Both the position numbers and the translations under genes were made by a program. Positions 43,668 to 53,725 of a stretch of 64,000 nt of DNA are shown here, piece by piece. This DNA is from Zygnema cylindricum. Taxonomy: Eukaryota > Streptophyta > Zygnematophyceae > Zygnematales > Zygnemataceae. Positions within the stretch are counted from its first letter, which is position 1. Every line of letters begins with the position of its first letter. The DNA is taken from the NCBI GenBank assembly GCA_037447655.1, contig JBBHKE010002788.1:186001-250000 (forward strand), in the 5' to 3' direction. Below the pieces are notes generated by a model, which did not search any database, was not told the DNA's origin, and saw nothing but the letters and a program-made list of their open reading frames with translations.

Positions 43668-44646
43668 ATTTTCTAGGTCTAAAATAATTAGCAGAAAACA
43701 GATAAAGAAAATGCAAGCAGCTTGCCTCCATCTCTTCTCTCTTGCCCCCCATACTTGTTATACTCATTGAAAGAGAGAGAGAGAGAGCGATGGAGCCATG
43801 GCTGCCTCAGCTCCATAGGAAGTACTAAAGAGTGACTTAAAGCACTCTCAACAAAAGGTTGAGTCCGGCAGGACTCGAACCCCCGACTGCAGACCGCAGC
43901 GTAGCCATTTGCTCTAACCAGTCTGTCGTAGAAGTCCGTTAGGAGATGTAGGGTTTGACAAGTATTTAACCTATTGTATAATACTGAACCATTTAACTGA
44001 AATATGGACGAATGAACATAGAACTTGTTAAGGTTTAGTGCAAACATCATTTCGCACGAAACAAATGAATCGGACATTTGTTTCAAAGGTCGACATTTGA
44101 TGTCAGATTTAATCCGACGGCGCACATCATCGCGAGATCGCGGAATGGTCACTTTGGCTTTTATGGATGTGGCATGACCTAGCGCCGCATGGAAGGATGA
44201 CATACGGTCACGAGAATTCCAAGAGAATATACGAATGAGTGGAAAAGTGACACTCGTCCACTCAGTAGCCTTGTAGTACACCGGCCGTACAGAAAGGACA
44301 TCGGCCGTAGTACTTTTTTTGTACTTTACAGTTATATGATTAATTCGTACTTCAGTAGATAGGGGTTGGTGAGAGAGGTTTAAGACTTAGGAAATTTTGG
44401 TAGGTAATCACCTCTCTCTCTAAGAGAGCTTTGTATAAATTCGCATTTTTGCCGGCTCATAACTTATCGGCTAGTTGGTCGTTTTCAGTGATTCTTTTTG
44501 CTACGGACTCAAGGGAGTCCATGTTGCACAGGGGTGCAAACATTATGCCTTCCTAGACAGCAGTGGTTGTGGCTTGAAGTGGGTTAGGTAAATACTATCT
44601 AGAAGCTTTCTGTACTCTGTGGTCCAATGGAGGACACAAAATTGCA
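43668..44646 (+). repeat. 5' LTR of C2, left end truncated
   Basis: Homology to the 3' LTR begins at ATTTTCTAGGTC; the first ~24 bases are replaced by unrelated sequence. It ends AAAATTGCA at 44646. Confidence 0.87.
43853..43926 (-). other. tRNA-like module in the C2 5' LTR
   Basis: Antisense CTGGTTAGAGC, GGGGGTTCGAGTCCTGC (exact B-box, four of five T-stem pairs counting a wobble) and TTTT at 43856-43853. Confidence 0.65.
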
Positions 44647-45660
44647 TGTTATGGGCCCACCCTCTACGGTGCCCACCTTCAATGGATCTGGGTTCATCTA
44701 TTGGGAAGCCATGATGATGGGAGCTTTGTGCGAAAAACGATACTGGGGTATCGTTAGTGGACAAGTGAAACGTCCACCTTCGGGAACTCCACCAGGATTT
44801 GGAGTAAGGTTTCCTGCAACAACGGCTGCCTCAGCGGAGGAGGCAGATGATAGAGACAGCAATGTGTCCGAAAAGGGGAAAAAGAAGGAGACACCCCTTA
44901 CTCTTATTGCCACTGTACCAGGAGCGGCGACCGTGAAGACCGCGAAGAACGATACTCAAATGTGGGAGGATGTAAACATGGCTGCCAAGCACTTCATTCT
45001 AAGGCACCTCACTCAAGCTTTGGCCACCCCTCATCTTCACATTTTCAAGGCCGAGGAGTTTTGGGTGAGTTTGGTGGTCATTTATAGAGCTGCAACTATT
45101 CTAGAGCTCCAGTTGGCTGAGCAAAAGCTTGTGAGTTACACTTACAAAGGAGGAAAGATGTTAGATTACTGTAATGATCTTTCTTGTTTCTTATATGGAG
45201 ATGGAAAGTGCCGGGTGGACAGGTACAATGAAAATGAAAGTTAACACCCTTATCATTAAGTTACCAGATGAGTACGAGAACATAGTGTACCGAGTAGAAG
45301 AAATGCATAATAGTTCATGGAAATGGAACACAGTGGTCAAGATGATACTTGTGCAGGAAAACAGAATGGAGATTAGGAGAGGAGGAAAGAGCATTCAAGC
45401 TCTAGCAGCAAGAGGGGACCAATGTGGGAAGGACCCAAAGAAACCATACAAAGGGGAAAGAGATCATTCTAGAGGACCGAGGCCCCCAAAGGGTCTTTGT
45501 CATTTTTGCAAAAAAGCCGAGACACTTCATTGTAGATTGTGTCAAACTGTCGTAGCTGAGGCTATAAGAAAACCGTGGAGGGGGTTCTTCCAGAGGGAAG
45601 AAAAGAGCACTTGTGGTTACAAAAGTGACAGGAGAAACCGAGGATGAGTCTTTTGGCGAG
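44627..45660 (+). pseudogene. gag: C2 gag remnant
   Basis: The start ATG at 44627 lies 20 bases inside the LTR and the frame reads through the primer site (HVMGPPSTVPTFNGSGF). 205 codons are open, through DVNMAAKHFILRHLTQAL and TYKGGKMLDYCNDL, to a frameshift near 45185. The second frame (to 45647) encodes KLPDEYENIVYRVEEM. The knuckle CHFCKKAETLHCRLC near 45500 is spoiled by an extra base. Confidence 0.88.
44647..44662 (+). promoter_or_regulatory. Primer-binding site of C2
   Basis: TGTTATGGGCCCACCC follows the LTR end directly. GTTATGGGCCCACC is complementary to the initiator tRNA-Met anticodon arm. Confidence 0.8.
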
Positions 45661-46062
45661 GATAAAGAGCTTCTTCTTGACGAGAGTCTGGAGGAGAAGG
45701 AGATCCCTCGCAAAACTTAAGTGTGCCTTTGGAGCAATTCGGGAAGCTCCACAAGAAGGATGGATCATCGACTCAGGTGCATCCATGCATATGTGTCGTG
45801 ATAAGGAACTTTTCACTAAGCTAAGAAAGATCCCTACTATAGAGATAGAGTATGGGGTTGGGAGAGTGGTTACTACAGATCTAGTGGGTCAGTAAATCTA
45901 AAAGTCTTAGTGGAGGGTAAGACTTCTATACTTACATTCTTAGATGTACTCTACATTCTTCAGCTGAGTAAAAATCTTGTCTTTACGTCTGTGTTAGATG
46001 AGAAAGAGTTTGATACCTTCACTAAAAAGGGAGTCTTTACAGCAAAGTATGGGGATAAAGTT
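45661..46062 (+). pseudogene. C2 protease
   Basis: DGWIIDSGASMHMC at about 45758-45800 keeps the DSGA active site. A stop at 45893-45895 precedes the second lobe, KTSILTFLDVLY, up to the G insertion at 46063. Confidence 0.85.
46058..46062 (+). repeat. Target-site duplication of G, left
   Basis: AAGTT, repeated at 52506-52510. Confidence 0.9.
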
Positions 46063-47103
46063 TGCAATTCTGTGTCCTCCATTGGACCACAGAATACAGG
46101 AAGCCTCTAGATAGTATTTAACTAACCCACTTTAAGCCACAACCACTGCTGCCCAAGAAGGCAAACTGACAATTTGACTGCACCCCGTGTAGCCTGGACT
46201 CCCCTGAGTCCGTAGAAAAAAGAATCACTGAAAAAGGCCAACCAGGCGATAAGTTATAGGGTGGCAAGATGCCAATTTATACAAACTCTCTGAGAGAGAG
46301 GACTATCTACCTAAATTTTCCTAAGTCCTAGTTTTTCCTAATTCCCTCTCACAGCTCCTATCTACTGCCTGTACGAACCAATCACAATACTGTATAGTAC
46401 TAGAAAGTACTACTGCCGATGTACTTTCTGTACGGCCTCTGTACGACAAGGCCATAAGTGGACGCGTGTATACTTTCCACTCATCCGTACGTTCCTCGGA
46501 ATTCCCGCGACCGAATGATGTCTCCCCACGTGGCGCCAGGTGATGCCACGTGACTAAATGCCAAAGTGACCACTCCGGATTTCGGCGATGATGTGCGCCG
46601 TTGGATTATATGCGAAACGTATCTTGGCCGGAATAAATACTTGCGCGATATTTGTTCGATGTAGAAATAAAATGCGTGGTATCCGTTTTGAATTAGCGTC
46701 GTACGACGTACTTTATAAAACTGTATATATGTACGCCGTAAACAGTTTTAGTTAAATGAACTTATCCTTTCGAACTAAATATATATCTATCACATACCAT
46801 AGCACTTAGCATTGGTCCTAGTCTATTAGGATAAAGCTGACCGCTACGGTCGATTTGACGAACCGCAGGTACCGGGATCAAATCTCTGGTCCGTCAAGTA
46901 TATTTTTAGTAACCTACTAAATAGCTGTCTGTTGAACTAAGGCAGCCATGGAATCAACCTCTCTCTCTTTCCTTCAGTGACTACAAACAAGTATGGGGGC
47001 TAGAGAGCGGAGGTGGAGGCAGGCTGTCCGTCCTTTTCTTTTTTCTTTTTATAAAAACATATTTAAACCTAGAAAATACTCTAGAAATCTATAAATTTCA
47101 ACA
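46063..47103 (-). repeat. 3' LTR of G
   Basis: Starts TGTTGAAATTTATAG at 47103 and ends GAATTGCA at 46063, following the polypurine tract AAAATAAGGGGAG (47116-47104). Confidence 0.93.
46823..46908 (+). other. tRNA-like module in the G 3' LTR
   Basis: ATTAGGATAAAGCTGACC (A-box-like), CCGGGATCAAATCTCTGG (B-box-like, T-stem mostly paired) and TTTTT at 46903-46907, antisense to the LTR. Confidence 0.58.
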
Positions 47104-47116
47104 CTCCCCTTATTTT

Positions 47117-48280
47117 CTAGTCTAATTTTAATTTTTCTTTCAACCCGCATTTTTCCCGACAATATTTTAGTTTAGGAGAGGGCACAGGTTTGGTAATCAT
47201 GTCAGCCACCATTTCTTCATCAAGTCTATACACAAGATTTAGAATTTTATTTTCAACTTTTTTTCTTACGAAGCTTAATCTTATGTCCATATGTTTTTCT
47301 TTGAAATGGTGTTTTGGATTGGCTGCAATTGCAATTGCAGCTTGGTTAACGCAAAAGATTTCATGCACTCCCTCCTTCATAAATCCCAGTTCTTTGTAAC
47401 AATGATTTCACCCACATTAGTTCTTTTACAGCAGAACACGACGCCATATACTCAGCCTCCATAGTAGACTGAGCAACCACCTTTGTTGCTTACTGCTCCA
47501 ACAGCAAGCACCTTCCCCCACATACAAAACATATCCAGAAGTGCATCTTCTCATAGGTGCATCCCCATAACTGGGGTCACTCCAAGTGGTGATATCAGTA
47601 TGCTCCCCTCCCAAATGCAACCATAACTCTCTAGTTCCCACCAGATATCTCATGACTCTCTTGGCTGCCTCCCAATCTCTCTTCTAGGATCATTAAGACC
47701 TCCTACTGAGTACTCCAACTGCTGCCGCTATGTCCGGCCTGGTACAGTTCATAAAATAGATTAAGCTTCCTACGACCTGTCTATAAGGAATAGACTTCAT
47801 GAACTCTCTCTCCTCTAGACTCATCTGATCGTCTAAGATCATCACTCCTCCTTCTACACTCCCATCACTTACTTTTTTCAAGTCCATGGGAGTGGTACAA
47901 CTGTTAGCATTTTCCATCTGGAATTTCTCAAGCATATTACCTATTGCTTCTTTCTGAGTAAGTCTGATAATCTTCTTCCCTCTATCTCTCTCCATTTGGA
48001 TCCCCAAAATATATTTTGCCTCCCCAAAATCCTTCATATCAAATCTGCCCCTAAGATCTTTCTTTAGCCTATTGATATTATCTAAAGACTTACTTAACAC
48101 AAGCAGATCATCCACATAAATTGCAATAAAAATGACACCATTCTCATCTTCAAACATATAGATAGAATGGTCAGAGCTGATCCGGATGTATCCCAGGTCG
48201 GTGAGAAACTCATCTAGTTTCTTATTCCACTGTCGGGGAGCCTGTTTCAGTCCATATAAGGACTTTATGAGCCTGCACAA
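47117..48280 (-). pseudogene. G reverse transcriptase (C-terminal part) and RNase H
   Basis: The frame 48280-47693 (195 codons) has [19 protein letters not shown], intact [24 protein letters not shown] and IPYRQVVGSLIYF. A missing base near 47690 shifts to TWSDPSYGD (47653-47426), and a further shift gives FCVNQAAIAIA and VADMITKP to the stop at 47119-47117. The breaks are single-base indels. Confidence 0.9.
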
Positions 48281-48831
48281 TTTGCTCTCTTCTCCTTTTT
48301 CAACAAACCCCCTCGGGTTGCCTCATAAAAATTTCTTACTCTAACTCACCATTAAGAAAAGCAGTCTTAATATCCATCTGGTGAATTTCCATGTCTTCCG
48401 CTGCGGCCAGACTGAGGAGAATCCTTACCGATGGGAAGCCGAACAACTGGAGCGAAGGTCTCCTCATAGTCAATCCCCTCTTTTTGGGTGAACCCCTTTG
48501 CTACTAATCGAGCCTTATACCTCTCAATTGTATTATCTGGGTTCAGTTTTAGTTTAAATACCCATTTACATCCAATAGGTTTTCTGGTCTGGAGGGCAAT
48601 CTGCTAGTTCCCAAGTATTTGCTTCCATGATAGAAGCCATCTCATCATTTATGGCTCTAATCCATCTTTCTTTCTCTAGACTATTCACTGCCTCTAAGTA
48701 AGACTGAGGCTCATCTGGGTGAGATAGCTTAGTTACCTTATGGGCAGCTTGTTTTCCTGTATCCTTTTGCTGCTCCTCCTTCCTCCCTCAAAAATCCGAA
48801 GCTGGAATGGATGGAAGTCTTGGATTTCTTC
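48281..48831 (-). pseudogene. G linker and RT N-terminus
   Basis: In changing frames the minus strand gives RRSSKR-like linker, [39 protein letters not shown] and [15 protein letters not shown]. Several one-base changes interrupt it. Confidence 0.8.
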
Positions 48832-50037
48832 TCACTGTCTCATCGGCTCCCCCGTCCATAAAAAACCGTATCTTGTCCCGCTTCTTCCATCTCCTCGAAG
48901 TCCATAGGAGTATGTGAGGTTTCCGGTGAGTCTCCTGTATCTTCGATCTCCCCTGAATCTGTAATCACAGTTTTCACTCATGTCTTTTTCAGGAACGACT
49001 GAGTTCTCCTCACTTTCGGACTTAAATCTGATCCTTATCTTCTTTGTATATTTGAAGGGGTCAAATGACTTCCCTTCATCCATGACAACTAAGTGTTTGA
49101 CCAGAATGATATCTTTCTTTGCTAAGTCATAAACTCTATATCCCTTAACATCCTCATTATATCCCACAAAGTATCTAGGTTTTCCCTTAGCATCTAGTTT
49201 CCAGTTTTTCCTATCCGTGTCAAGACTGTAAACTTGGCTACCAAATACTTTAAGGTGTGAGATATCTAGTTTCCTTCCAACCCATCTCTCATAAGGTGTC
49301 ACTCCCTTTACAGCTGAGGTAAGGACTCTATTTTTAATATAGTTGGCACAGTTCATTGCCTCTGCCCAAATCTCTTTCCTATTTTCTTGTCTGCCAACAT
49401 ACTACATGCACTATCTCCTAGTGTTCTATTCAACCTCTCAGCTACCCATTTTGTTCTGGGTTATATGGTACAGTTTTTTGGTGCTGCACTCCCTCATCTC
49501 TCAAATATTCCTCAAACTCGTTAGAGGTATATTCCCCCCCATTATCACTCCTTATCCTTTTAATGGGGGTTTCATGCAACTTCTCACTCCAAGCTTTATA
49601 TTCTTTGAAGTAAGTTGATGCTTCAGACTTTGTTTTCACAAAGTAGACTCTAGAGTATCTAGACCAGTCATCAGTTATTGTCATCATAAACCTCTTTCCT
49701 CCAACCGAAGGTACTTTTGCAGGCCCCCAAATATCTGTGTGGACTAAATCTAATACTTTCTCACCTCTATATGTGGCGGCTTTGGGAAAGGGAAGTCTGT
49801 GAGCCTTACCTTGAGCACAACCACTACAATCAACCATCATTTCATAATCCCCAAACTCAATGCCATCTACTACCCCAAGTTTTTTTCATTTCCCTTAACC
49901 TATCAAAATGTACATGCCCCAACCGCTTATGCCAAATCATCACCTTAGGAACACCAACATAGTAAGCATTCTTCTTTTCATTACTCAAGTTAAGCCTAAA
50001 CATTCCTTGGCTACCCTTATCTGCTGTGAAGTAAACT
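48832..50037 (-). pseudogene. G integrase
   Basis: Three frames: HHCC (WHKRLGHVHFDRL, DCSGCAQGK), the core with DLVHTDIWGPA, RSDNGGEYTSNEF and PEQNG (then a stop where C1 reads through), and the C-terminal part with NYIKNRVLTSAVKG, PYERWVGRK, YFVGYNED and VYDLAKKDIILVKH. All three catalytic positions are preserved, or present just past a break. Confidence 0.88.
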
Positions 50038-50523
50038 TCATCCCCCATACTTAGCTGTAAAGACTCCCTTTCTGGTGAAGGTATCAAACTCTTTGTCATC
50101 TAGCAAAGACGTAGAGACAAGGTTTTTACTCAGCTGTGGAATGTAAAGTACATCTGAGAATGTAAGTATAGAAGTCTTACCCTCCACTAAGACTTTCAGA
50201 TCTACTGATCCCACTAGATCTGTAGTAACCACTCTCCCATCCCCATACTCTATCTCTACAGTAGGAATCTTTCTTAACTTAGTGAAGAGTTCTTTATCAC
50301 GACACATATGCATGGATGCACCTGAGTCGATGATCCATCCTTCCTGTGGAGCTTCCCGGATGGCTCCAAGGGCACACTTCTGCCTCCGAGGAATCTCCTT
50401 CTCCTCCAAACTCTCGTCAAGAAGAAGCTCCCCATCCTCCTCAGAGGACTCATCCTCGGTTTCTCCTGACACCTTTGTAACCAACAAGTGCCTTTTTCTT
50501 CCCTCCGGAAGAACCCCCTCCAC
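50038..50523 (-). pseudogene. G protease
   Basis: 161 codons are open with QEGWIIDSGASMHMC (intact DSGA) and the second half VLVEGKTSILTFSDVLYIPQ and LSKNLVSTSLL. It ends at a frameshift into the integrase frame near 50040. Confidence 0.88.
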
Positions 50524-51474
50524 GGTTCTCTTGGAGCCTCAGCTCTGATAGCTTGACACAATCTGCAATAAAGTGCCCCGACTTTTTGCAATAATGACAA
50601 AGACCCTTTGGGGGCCTTTGTCCCCCTGAATGATCTCTTTCCCCTCTATAAGGTTTCTTCGGGTCCTTTCCCCATCGGTCCCCTCTTACTGCTAGAGCTT
50701 GAATGCTCTTTCCTCCTCTCCTAATCTCCATTGTGTTTTCCTGCACAAGTATCATCCTGACTACTGTGTTCCATTTCCATGAACTATTATGCATTTCTTC
50801 TACTCGGTACACTATGTTCTCGTACTCATCTGGTAACTTAATGATAAGGGTGTTAACTTTCATTTTCATTGTACCTGTCCACCCGGCACTTTCCATCTCC
50901 ATATAAGAAACAAGAAAGATCATTACAGTAATCTAACATCTTTCCTCCTTTGTAAGTGTAACTCAATAGCTTTTGCTCAGCCAACTGGAGCTCCTGAATA
51001 GTTTCCAGCTCTATAAATTTCCACCAAACTCACCCACAACTCCTCGGCCTTGTAAATGTGAAGATGAGGAGTGGCCAAACCTTGAGTGAGGTGCCTCAGA
51101 ATAAAGTTCTTGGCAGCCATGTTTACATCCTCCCACATTTGAGTATCGTTCTCCACGGTCTTCACGATTGCCCGCTCCCGATACTGTGGCAATAGGAGTA
51201 AGGGGTGTCTCCTCCCTTTCCCCTTTTCGGACACACTGCTGTCCCCATCATCTGCCTCCTCCGTCGAGGCAGCCGTTGTTGCAGGAAACCTTACTCCCCC
51301 AAATCCTGGTGGAGTTCATGAAGGTGGACGTTTCACTTGTCCACTGACGATACCCCAGTATCGTTTTTCACACAAAGCTCCCATCATCATGGCTTCCCAA
51401 TAGATGAACCCAGATCCATTGAAGGTGGGCACCCTAGAGGGTGGGCCCATAACATGCAATTCTGTGTCCTCCAT
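50450..51474 (-). pseudogene. gag: G gag
   Basis: ATG at 51474 lies 20 bases inside the LTR and the frame reads through the primer site. Pieces: FIYWEAMMMGALC, DVNMAAKNFILRHLTQGL (51234-50977), then KLPDEYENIVYRVEEM and one good CCHC knuckle CHYCKKSGHFIADC in 50923-50450. Single-base breaks lie between pieces. Confidence 0.88.
51440..51454 (-). promoter_or_regulatory. Primer-binding site of G
   Basis: On the minus strand TGTTATGGGCCCACC directly follows the 5' LTR. Confidence 0.8.
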
Positions 51475-52505
51475 TGGACCACAGAATACAGGAAGCCTCT
51501 AGATAGTATTTAACTAACCCACTTTAAGCCACAACCACTGCTGCCCCAAGAAGGCAAACTGACAATTTGACTGCACCCCTGTGTAGCCTGGACTCCCCTG
51601 AGTCCGTAGAAAAAAGAATCACTGAAAAAGGCCAACCAGGCGATAAGTTTTAGTGTGGCAAAGATGCTAATTTATACAAACTCTCTGAGAGAGAGGACTA
51701 TCTACCTAAATTTTCCTAAGTCCTAGTTTTTCCTAATTCCCTCTCACAGCTCCTATCTACTGCCTGTACGAACCAATCACAATACTGTATAGTACTAGAA
51801 AGTACTACTGCCGATGTACTTTCTGTACGGCCTCTGTACGACAAGGCCATAAGTGGACGCGTGTATACTTTCCACTCATCCGTACGTTCCTCGGAATTCC
51901 CGCGACCGAATGATGTCTCCCCACGTGGCGCCAGGTGATGCCACGTGACTAAATGCCAAAGTGACCACTCCCGGATTTCGGCGATGATGTGCCCCGTTGG
52001 ATTATATGCGAAACGTAATCTTGGCCGGAATAAATACTTGCGCGATATTTGTTCCGATGTAGAAATAAAATGCGTGGTATCCGTTTTGAATTAGCGTCGT
52101 ACGACGTACTTTATAAAACTGTATATATGTACGCCGTAAACAGTTTTAGTTAAATGAACTTTATCCTTTCGAACTAAATATATATCTATCACATACCATA
52201 GCACTTAGCATTGGTCCTAGTCTATTAGGATAAAGCTGACCGCTACCGGTCGATTTGACGAACCGCAGGTAACCCGGGATCAAATCTCTGGTCCGTCAAG
52301 TATATTTTTAGTAACCTACTAAAAATAGCTGTCTGTTGAACTAAGGCAGCCATGGATCAACCTCTCTCTCTTTCCTTCAGTGACTACAACAAGTATGGGG
52401 GCTAGAGAGCGGAGGTGGAGGCAGGCTGTCCGTCCTTTTCTTTTTTTCTTTTTATAAAAACATATTTAAACCTAGAAAATACTCTAGAAATCTATAATTT
52501 CAACA
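51455..52505 (-). repeat. 5' LTR of G
   Basis: TGTTGAAATTATAG at 52505 to GAATTGCA at 51455. It contains TCACGTGGCATCACC with a second CCACGTGG (paired G-boxes), CCAAT-type GATTGGTTCG, and TTGTATAAATT. Confidence 0.93.
52222..52310 (+). other. tRNA-like module in the G 5' LTR
   Basis: ATTAGGATAAAGCTGACC, CCCGGGATCAAATCTCTGG and TTTTT at 52305-52309, antisense to the LTR. Confidence 0.58.
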
Positions 52506-52833
52506 AAGTTTACTTCACGGCAGATAAGGGTAGCCAAGGAATGTTTAGGCTTAACGTAAGTAATGAAAAGAACTATGCTTACTATGTTGGTGTTCGAAAG
52601 GTGATGATTTGGCATATGCGGTTGGGGCATATGCATTTTGATAAGTTGAGGGAGATGAAAAAGCTTGGGGTTGTACAAGGCATTCAGTTTGGGGATAATG
52701 AAATGATGGATGATTGTAGTGGTTGTGCTCATGGTAAGGCTCACAGACTTCCCTTTCCCAAAGCCGCCACATCCGGAGGTGAGAAAGTATTAGACTTGGT
52801 CCACACATATATTTGGGGACTAGCAAAAGTACC
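52506..52833 (+). pseudogene. C2 integrase, first part
   Basis: Continues C2 after G: VYFTADKGSQGMFRLN, WHMRLGHMHFDKLREM and DDCSGCAHGK (HHCC), then DLVHTYIWG, in which the first catalytic Asp is Tyr. It stops at the B insertion. Confidence 0.88.
52829..52833 (+). repeat. Target-site duplication of B, left
   Basis: GTACC, repeated at 59049-59053. Confidence 0.92.
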
Positions 52834-53725
52834 TGTTGAAAAGAGGTAATTAATAGTTCACTTCCCTATTTTAGTTTTGCTTTAAAGAAAGAGAGTGGGG
52901 ATCAAAGGCGCGCCATGGCTGCCGCCATATTTAGAAAGTGGCAGTTTTTGCAGATAAGGGTATTTTGGATAAAATGATACCTAGGTCTAGATTTAAACCT
53001 ATGACCTCTAGACTCTTTATAGCCTAACGCCTTAACCATTAAGGCGTTACGAAACGACACACGTGACGGGTTTCATAAATATATAAACATTAACAAAACA
53101 GCTAATTAACAGCAGACTAACCAAAATGAGCAATTTCTGCATGTACGCGAATCTGAACCGTGTAAAATATGTTTTGATCGGACGGCCGGCATTAAAGCCG
53201 CCACGCGAAGTGAGCTTTTCGGCGGCATAACGGATATAGCGTCACGCGGTGCCACGTGGCGCCACATTATTTGATACCGGAGAAGATGGGAGGAGGAACC
53301 ATGGCTTCCGATATGACAGGTGTCACCTTGTAGACCTTGTCGTACAATAGTTGTACAATAAGTACATCGCCCATTGTACCTTCTTGTACTTTATAGTGTT
53401 CCTATTGGACTAGGGTTTAATAGTAGGTAGTCGTGAGTAGGCAGACCGAGACTTAGTAATATTTAGGTACCTCTCTCTCTAAGAGAGCTTATAACTATAA
53501 AGTTCATCTTTGACCAGCCATAACTTACTGCTCGGGTGAGCAAATTCAGTGATTCTTTTTGCGTTTGACTCAGGGGAGTCTTGTCCTCACAAGGGTGAAT
53601 GTGGTCAGAATATTTGTGTGCCTGGGCGGCGCTTATTCAGCGGGAAAGTAGAAGGGGCAAATATTATCCTAGAGGCTTTACATAGGCTGCTCATTCTGTG
53701 GGTCAATGGAGACCACAGAATTTCA
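52834..53725 (+). repeat. 5' LTR of B
   Basis: TGTTGAAAAGAGG to AGAATTTCA. Contents: antisense tRNA-like module, GTGCCACGTGGCGCC G-box, CTATTGGAC, CTCTCTCTAAGAGAG, TATAACTATAAAG (TATA-like), and the gag ATG in its last 20 bases. Confidence 0.95.
52971..53050 (-). other. tRNA-like module in the B 5' LTR
   Basis: Antisense AACGCCTTAATGGTTAAGGC (A-box, a 10-bp hairpin like a D-arm), AGGTTTAAATC (B-box-like; AGGTTCAAATC in the 3' LTR) and TTTT at 52974-52971. Confidence 0.6.

Larger units (their letters stand above)
46063..52505 (-). mobile_element. Ty1/copia element G, complete and relatively young
   Basis: 6443 bp on the minus strand inserted into the protease/integrase junction of C2. LTRs of 1051 bp (5', 52505-51455) and 1041 bp (3', 47103-46063) are nearly identical apart from scattered one-base indels. 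The internal region is very close to C1 and C2, yet the 5' half of the LTR is different. Confidence 0.95.

Noticed and set aside
43688-44281. 197-codon minus-strand frame
   Set aside because: It lies wholly within the C2 5' LTR, antisense, and the matching region of the C2 3' LTR is broken into short frames.
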